Assembly: GCA_959021945.1 (NCBI GenBank) | Contig: CAUEYG010000039.1 | Span: 1-8,590 of the forward strand | Source of the DNA: an uncultured Eubacteriales bacterium | GTDB taxonomy: Bacteria > Bacillota > Clostridia > Peptostreptococcales > Anaerovoracaceae | Direction of reading: 5' to 3' | Length of the DNA: 8,590 nucleotides | Shown here: positions 6,384-8,590 of the stretch, piece after piece | Layout of the letters: each line of letters opens with the position of its first letter | How positions within the stretch are numbered: the stretch's first letter is position 1 | Made by a program: the position numbers and the translations under genes | Notes under the pieces: generated by a model | The model's input: the letters and a program-made list of their open reading frames with translations, nothing else | What the model was told of the DNA's origin: nothing | Database searches by the model: none

Positions 6384-6746
6384 ATGAAATTTACGTTTGC
6401 TACAATACATGTGAAAGATTTAGAAACATCAGTGAAGTTTTATGAAGAGGTGCTTGGCATGCAAGTTGCCCGCAGGTTTCCGGCAGGCCCTAATATGGAA
6501 ATCGTTTTTATGGCAGATGGCCCGGCAGAAATCGAACTGATCTGTGATAAAGGTGCAAAAGCGCCGGTTTATGGAGAATGGCCGTCCCTGGGACTGTCTG
6601 TAGATGATTTGGACCAGGCTATGGAACATGTGAAAGCCAAGGGGATAGAAATTGCCAGTGGGCCGTTTCAGCCTAATCCGGCCACAAGGTTTTTCTTTAT
6701 CCACGATCCTGACGGAGTGAATTTGGAAATTATTGAGCAGAAATAA
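6384..6746 (+). CDS. VOC-superfamily (glyoxalase/dioxygenase-fold) protein
   Basis: The 120-residue protein is a single vicinal oxygen chelate domain made of two beta-alpha-beta-beta-beta modules. The first runs from HVKDLETSVKFYEEVLGM (9-26) to EIELICD (49-55), the second from LSVDDLDQAMEHVKAKGI (71-88) to FFFIHDPDGVNLEIIE (103-118). Of the four usual metal ligands, H9, E51 and E115 are present. The position normally filled by histidine just before the second-module VDD (residue 68) is serine, so ordinary glyoxalase I activity is doubtful. The ATG is preceded by GGGGAGG with 7-base spacing. It starts a gene string with coaB only 24 bases downstream. The upstream gap has TAAAAT (6322-6327) as a possible -10 box but no convincing -35. 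The exact reaction is unknown. Confidence 0.85.
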   Translation: MKFTFATIHVKDLETSVKFYEEVLGMQVARRFPAGPNMEIVFMADGPAEIELICDKGAKAPVYGEWPSLGLSVDDLDQAMEHVKAKGIEIASGPFQPNPATRFFFIHDPDGVNLEIIEQK

Positions 6747-6750
6747 GCAG

Positions 6751-6773
6751 AAGGAGAGCGGCTAGAATTCATG
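6751..6773 (+). promoter_or_regulatory. coaB start with unusually wide Shine-Dalgarno spacing
   Basis: AAGGAG (6751-6756) is 14 bases from the ATG at 6771, longer than usual. No alternative start codon lies between them in frame, and the protein's family begins exactly at MKIIVTAGGT. Initiation may therefore be weak or depend on ribosomes coming from the VOC gene 24 bases upstream. Confidence 0.5.
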
Positions 6774-7460
6774 AAAATCATTGTTACAGCAGGAGGAACC
6801 AGTGAGCGCATTGACGATGTGAGATCAATTACCAACACATCAACAGGCAGGCTGGGATATGCTATTGGAAAGTGCTTTTTACAAAAATACGGCGGACAGC
6901 TAAAGCAGCTTTATTATTTGCACGGGCTTCGGGCAGCGCCTGTAGAAGGTAAAAACGTGACGCCGGTTCCAATAGAAGGCGTCAGGGAGCTGGAAACACA
7001 GCTGGAGAACATACTTACTGCAGAAAAGATTGATGCAGTGGTGCATGCCATGGCAGTCAGCGATTACATGGTAAAAGAGGTTACAACCCTGGAAAAAATT
7101 AAAAACGGTGACAACAGTAAATTAGAGGGCAATAAAATCAGTTCGAATATTGATGATCTGACCATTGTCATGGAGCGTTCCCCAAAAGTAATCAGCCGCA
7201 TTAAAAAGTGGAATCCAGACACTGTGCTGGTAGGGTTTAAACTCCTGAGCCATGTTCCCCATGAAGAGCTGATTCAGGTAGGATCTAATTTACTGCAAAA
7301 AAACGACTGCACCTTTGTTATGGCCAATGACCTGGCAGAAATAGGGGGAGGCAGGCACAGGGGCTATCTGATTCACAGAGACGGCTCTTATGATATTATG
7401 GAAAATAACGAGGAAATCGCAGAGAAAATTGCATCGCGTATTTGGGAGGAAATTAAATGA
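6771..7460 (+). CDS. coaB: Phosphopantothenate--cysteine ligase (monofunctional CoaB)
   Basis: This enzyme joins cysteine to 4'-phosphopantothenate with nucleotide activation, the second step of coenzyme A synthesis from pantothenate. In most bacteria it is the C-terminal half of CoaBC; here, as in streptococci and enterococci, it is a separate protein of 229 residues. Signatures are TAGGTSERIDDVRSITN (6-22) followed by TSTGRLGY (23-30), HAMAVSDY (92-99), GNKISS (120-125) with a lysine at the catalytic position, MERSPKVI (134-141), VGFKL (154-158) and MANDL (184-188). Its stop overlaps the start of coaC (ATGA, 7457-7460), so the two should be translationally coupled. It is likely cytoplasmic and would work with CoaC downstream. 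Confidence 0.94.
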   Translation: MKIIVTAGGTSERIDDVRSITNTSTGRLGYAIGKCFLQKYGGQLKQLYYLHGLRAAPVEGKNVTPVPIEGVRELETQLENILTAEKIDAVVHAMAVSDYMVKEVTTLEKIKNGDNSKLEGNKISSNIDDLTIVMERSPKVISRIKKWNPDTVLVGFKLLSHVPHEELIQVGSNLLQKNDCTFVMANDLAEIGGGRHRGYLIHRDGSYDIMENNEEIAEKIASRIWEEIK

Positions 7461-7993
7461 ATGTGCTACTAGGGGTGACGGGAAGCATTGCAGCTTACAA
7501 AGCGGCGGATATTACCAGCAGGCTGACAAAGCAGGGTCATCATGTGGATGTGATTCTGACAGAAAGCGGCAGCCGCTTTATTACAGCATTAACGCTGCAG
7601 ACACTCAGCAAAAATAAAGTTTATATGGACATGTTTGAGGAGATCACGCCTAGTGAGGTGAAGCATATTTCGCTGGCAAAAAAAGCGGATTTGCTGTTGA
7701 TTGCCCCTGCCACAGCCAATATCATCGGAAAAATTGCAGGAGGCATTGCAGATGACTTCCTTTCCACAGTGGTAATGGCAGCAGCCAATCATACGCCTGT
7801 TTATATTGCCCCAGCTATGAACACCAATATGTATGAAAACCCCATTGTGCAGGACAATATTGGAAAACTAAAGGAACGGGGATATCGTTTTATTGAGCCA
7901 AAAGCCAGCTTGCTGGCCTGCGGAGATCTGGGAAAGGGAGCCCTTGCAGATGTTGATGAAATTGTAGGGGTTATCATGAAAGCATTGAACTAG
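7457..7993 (+). CDS. coaC: Phosphopantothenoylcysteine decarboxylase (CoaC)
   Basis: The 178-residue protein is an FMN-dependent HFCD-family flavoprotein that converts 4'-phosphopantothenoylcysteine to 4'-phosphopantetheine, the step after CoaB. It shows GVTGSIAAYK (6-15), H70 in VKHISLAK as the likely active-site histidine, the flavin-binding APATANIIGKIAGGIADD (84-101), PAMNTNMY (119-126) and LACGDLGKGAL (153-163) with the expected catalytic C155. The length equals the decarboxylase half of E. coli CoaBC. The start codon overlaps the coaB stop by four bases, and the ribosome site GGAGG (7446-7450) lies inside coaB, 6 bases upstream. After it comes thrC, probably with a separate promoter. 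Confidence 0.94.
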   Translation: MNVLLGVTGSIAAYKAADITSRLTKQGHHVDVILTESGSRFITALTLQTLSKNKVYMDMFEEITPSEVKHISLAKKADLLLIAPATANIIGKIAGGIADDFLSTVVMAAANHTPVYIAPAMNTNMYENPIVQDNIGKLKERGYRFIEPKASLLACGDLGKGALADVDEIVGVIMKALN

Positions 7994-8013
7994 GGATGCT
8001 TTTTTGATAAAAT
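7985..8013 (+). promoter_or_regulatory. Candidate thrC promoter
   Basis: TTGAAC (7985-7990), 17 bases, TAAAAT (8008-8013) match the consensus at 4 of 6 and 5 of 6 positions. The -35 lies in the last codons of coaC. A second -10-like TATAAT (8024-8029) lies too close to the ribosome site for a useful start. The leader would be about 27 bases, too short for a T-box or other large riboswitch. Confidence 0.45.
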
Positions 8014-8018
8014 CAAAA
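8002..8018. repeat. AT-rich inverted repeat over the thrC -10 box
   Basis: TTTTGATAAAATCAAAA is a perfect 7-bp inverted repeat around AAA. It covers the proposed -10 of thrC. It is too GC-poor to be a convincing terminator, so it may be a repressor site or chance. Confidence 0.3.
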
Positions 8019-8046
8019 GATATTATAATATGGAGGAAAAGACAGC

Positions 8047-8590
8047 ATGATACATTACCAGAGCACAAGAGGAAGTAAATACATAAAGACATCGGCTCAA
8101 GCCATCATCCAGGGGATTGCCGAGGACAAGGGGCTCTACGTTCCCAATGAGATTCCGTCCCTGCCTTTTAAGCCGGCGGATATGGCAGGAAGATCCTACC
8201 AAGAGGTTGCCTTTCGTGTGATCAAAGCATTTTTTGAGGACTACACAGATGAGGAAATGAAGGCCTGTGTGGAAGGCGCCTATGATTCCAAGTTTGAGGA
8301 GCAGGAAATTGTGCCTGTAGTAAAGGCAGGAGATGCTTTTTTTCTGGAACTGTATCACGGCAAGACTGCGGCCTTTAAAGATATGGCCCTTTCCATTTTG
8401 CCCTATCTTTTGACTACAGCAATGAAAAAAGAAAAGGAGGACCGCAAAATCTGTATTCTTACAGCAACCTCCGGAGATACTGGAAAGGCTGCGTTGGAAG
8501 GGTTTGCTGATGTACCCGGCACTGAAATCATTGTTTTTTATCCAAACAAGGGAGTCAGCCAGGTTCAGGAACGTCAAATGGTGACACAGG
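8047..8590 (+). CDS. thrC: Threonine synthase, N-terminal part (runs off the right edge)
   Basis: Only the first 181 codons are present. The enzyme turns O-phosphohomoserine into threonine and phosphate with PLP, the last step of threonine synthesis. The N-terminus MIHYQSTRGS is typical of the family. LYHGKTAAFKDMAL carries the PLP lysine at K111, and TATSGDTGKAALEGF contains the SGDTG phosphate-binding loop (142-146). The remainder of the family's catalytic domain must lie beyond 8590. ATG at 8047 follows GGAGG (8032-8036) by 10 bases. It is 53 bases from the coaC stop and probably has its own promoter. A 184-codon open frame on the opposite strand is only a shadow of this gene. Confidence 0.93.
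   Translation, partial: MIHYQSTRGSKYIKTSAQAIIQGIAEDKGLYVPNEIPSLPFKPADMAGRSYQEVAFRVIKAFFEDYTDEEMKACVEGAYDSKFEEQEIVPVVKAGDAFFLELYHGKTAAFKDMALSILPYLLTTAMKKEKEDRKICILTATSGDTGKAALEGFADVPGTEIIVFYPNKGVSQVQERQMVTQ

Noticed and set aside
7994..8046. Possible T-box or threonine attenuator upstream of thrC.
   Set aside because: The leader is about 27 bases, too short for a T-box or a leader peptide with terminator.
8023..8577. A 184-codon open frame on the minus strand.
   Set aside because: It lies opposite a clear threonine synthase, lacks family motifs, and its codons simply mirror thrC.
1..8590. CRISPR arrays, insertion sequences and phage genes.
   Set aside because: No regularly spaced repeats, terminal inverted repeats with a transposase, or phage structural genes were found.

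Overview
The window looks like ordinary chromosome from a low-GC, Gram-positive anaerobe, most likely a member of the Clostridia. Four things point that way: strong purine-rich Shine-Dalgarno sites, consensus TTGACA/TATAAT-type promoters, monofunctional CoaB and CoaC proteins rather than a CoaBC fusion, and a short stand-alone decarboxylase of the Gram-positive type. This placement is an inference from gene style. No single marker here fixes the genus.

Left part (1-1731). A HicB-like antitoxin gene on the minus strand (88-477) has no HicA toxin gene in view. It lies just downstream of a minus-strand tRNA-Glu(CTC) gene (573-647), from which a clear intrinsic terminator separates it. A DMT/EamA-type permease gene (778-1731) runs the other way. 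The tRNA and permease promoters are both good sigma-A matches, and their -35 boxes sit almost exactly on top of each other on opposite strands.

Middle part (1728-6278). A CCA-adding tRNA nucleotidyltransferase gene (minus strand) meets the permease gene tail to tail, with the two stop codons interlocked in four bases. Divergent from it, a PLP-dependent Orn/Lys/Arg-type decarboxylase is followed after 30 bases by an NhaC-family antiporter that starts at TTG. A small molybdate-binding Mop (molbindin) gene and a strong terminator close this rightward block. The decarboxylase-antiporter pair suggests proton-consuming amino acid decarboxylation coupled to ion or pH homeostasis.

Right part (6384-8590). 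A VOC/glyoxalase-fold gene, coaB and coaC form a tight rightward operon. coaB and coaC overlap by four bases and carry out two successive steps of coenzyme A synthesis: ligation of cysteine to 4'-phosphopantothenate, then decarboxylation. A threonine synthase gene follows, probably from its own promoter, and runs off the right edge.

No CRISPR array, insertion sequence, prophage or obvious defence island is visible, and I found no convincing new multi-gene system. The points most worth a second look are the shared divergent promoter region at 666-716, the toxin-less HicB gene with its direct-repeat candidate operator, the decarboxylase-NhaC pair, the G1-U72 end pair of the tRNA, and the VOC protein that lacks one expected metal ligand.
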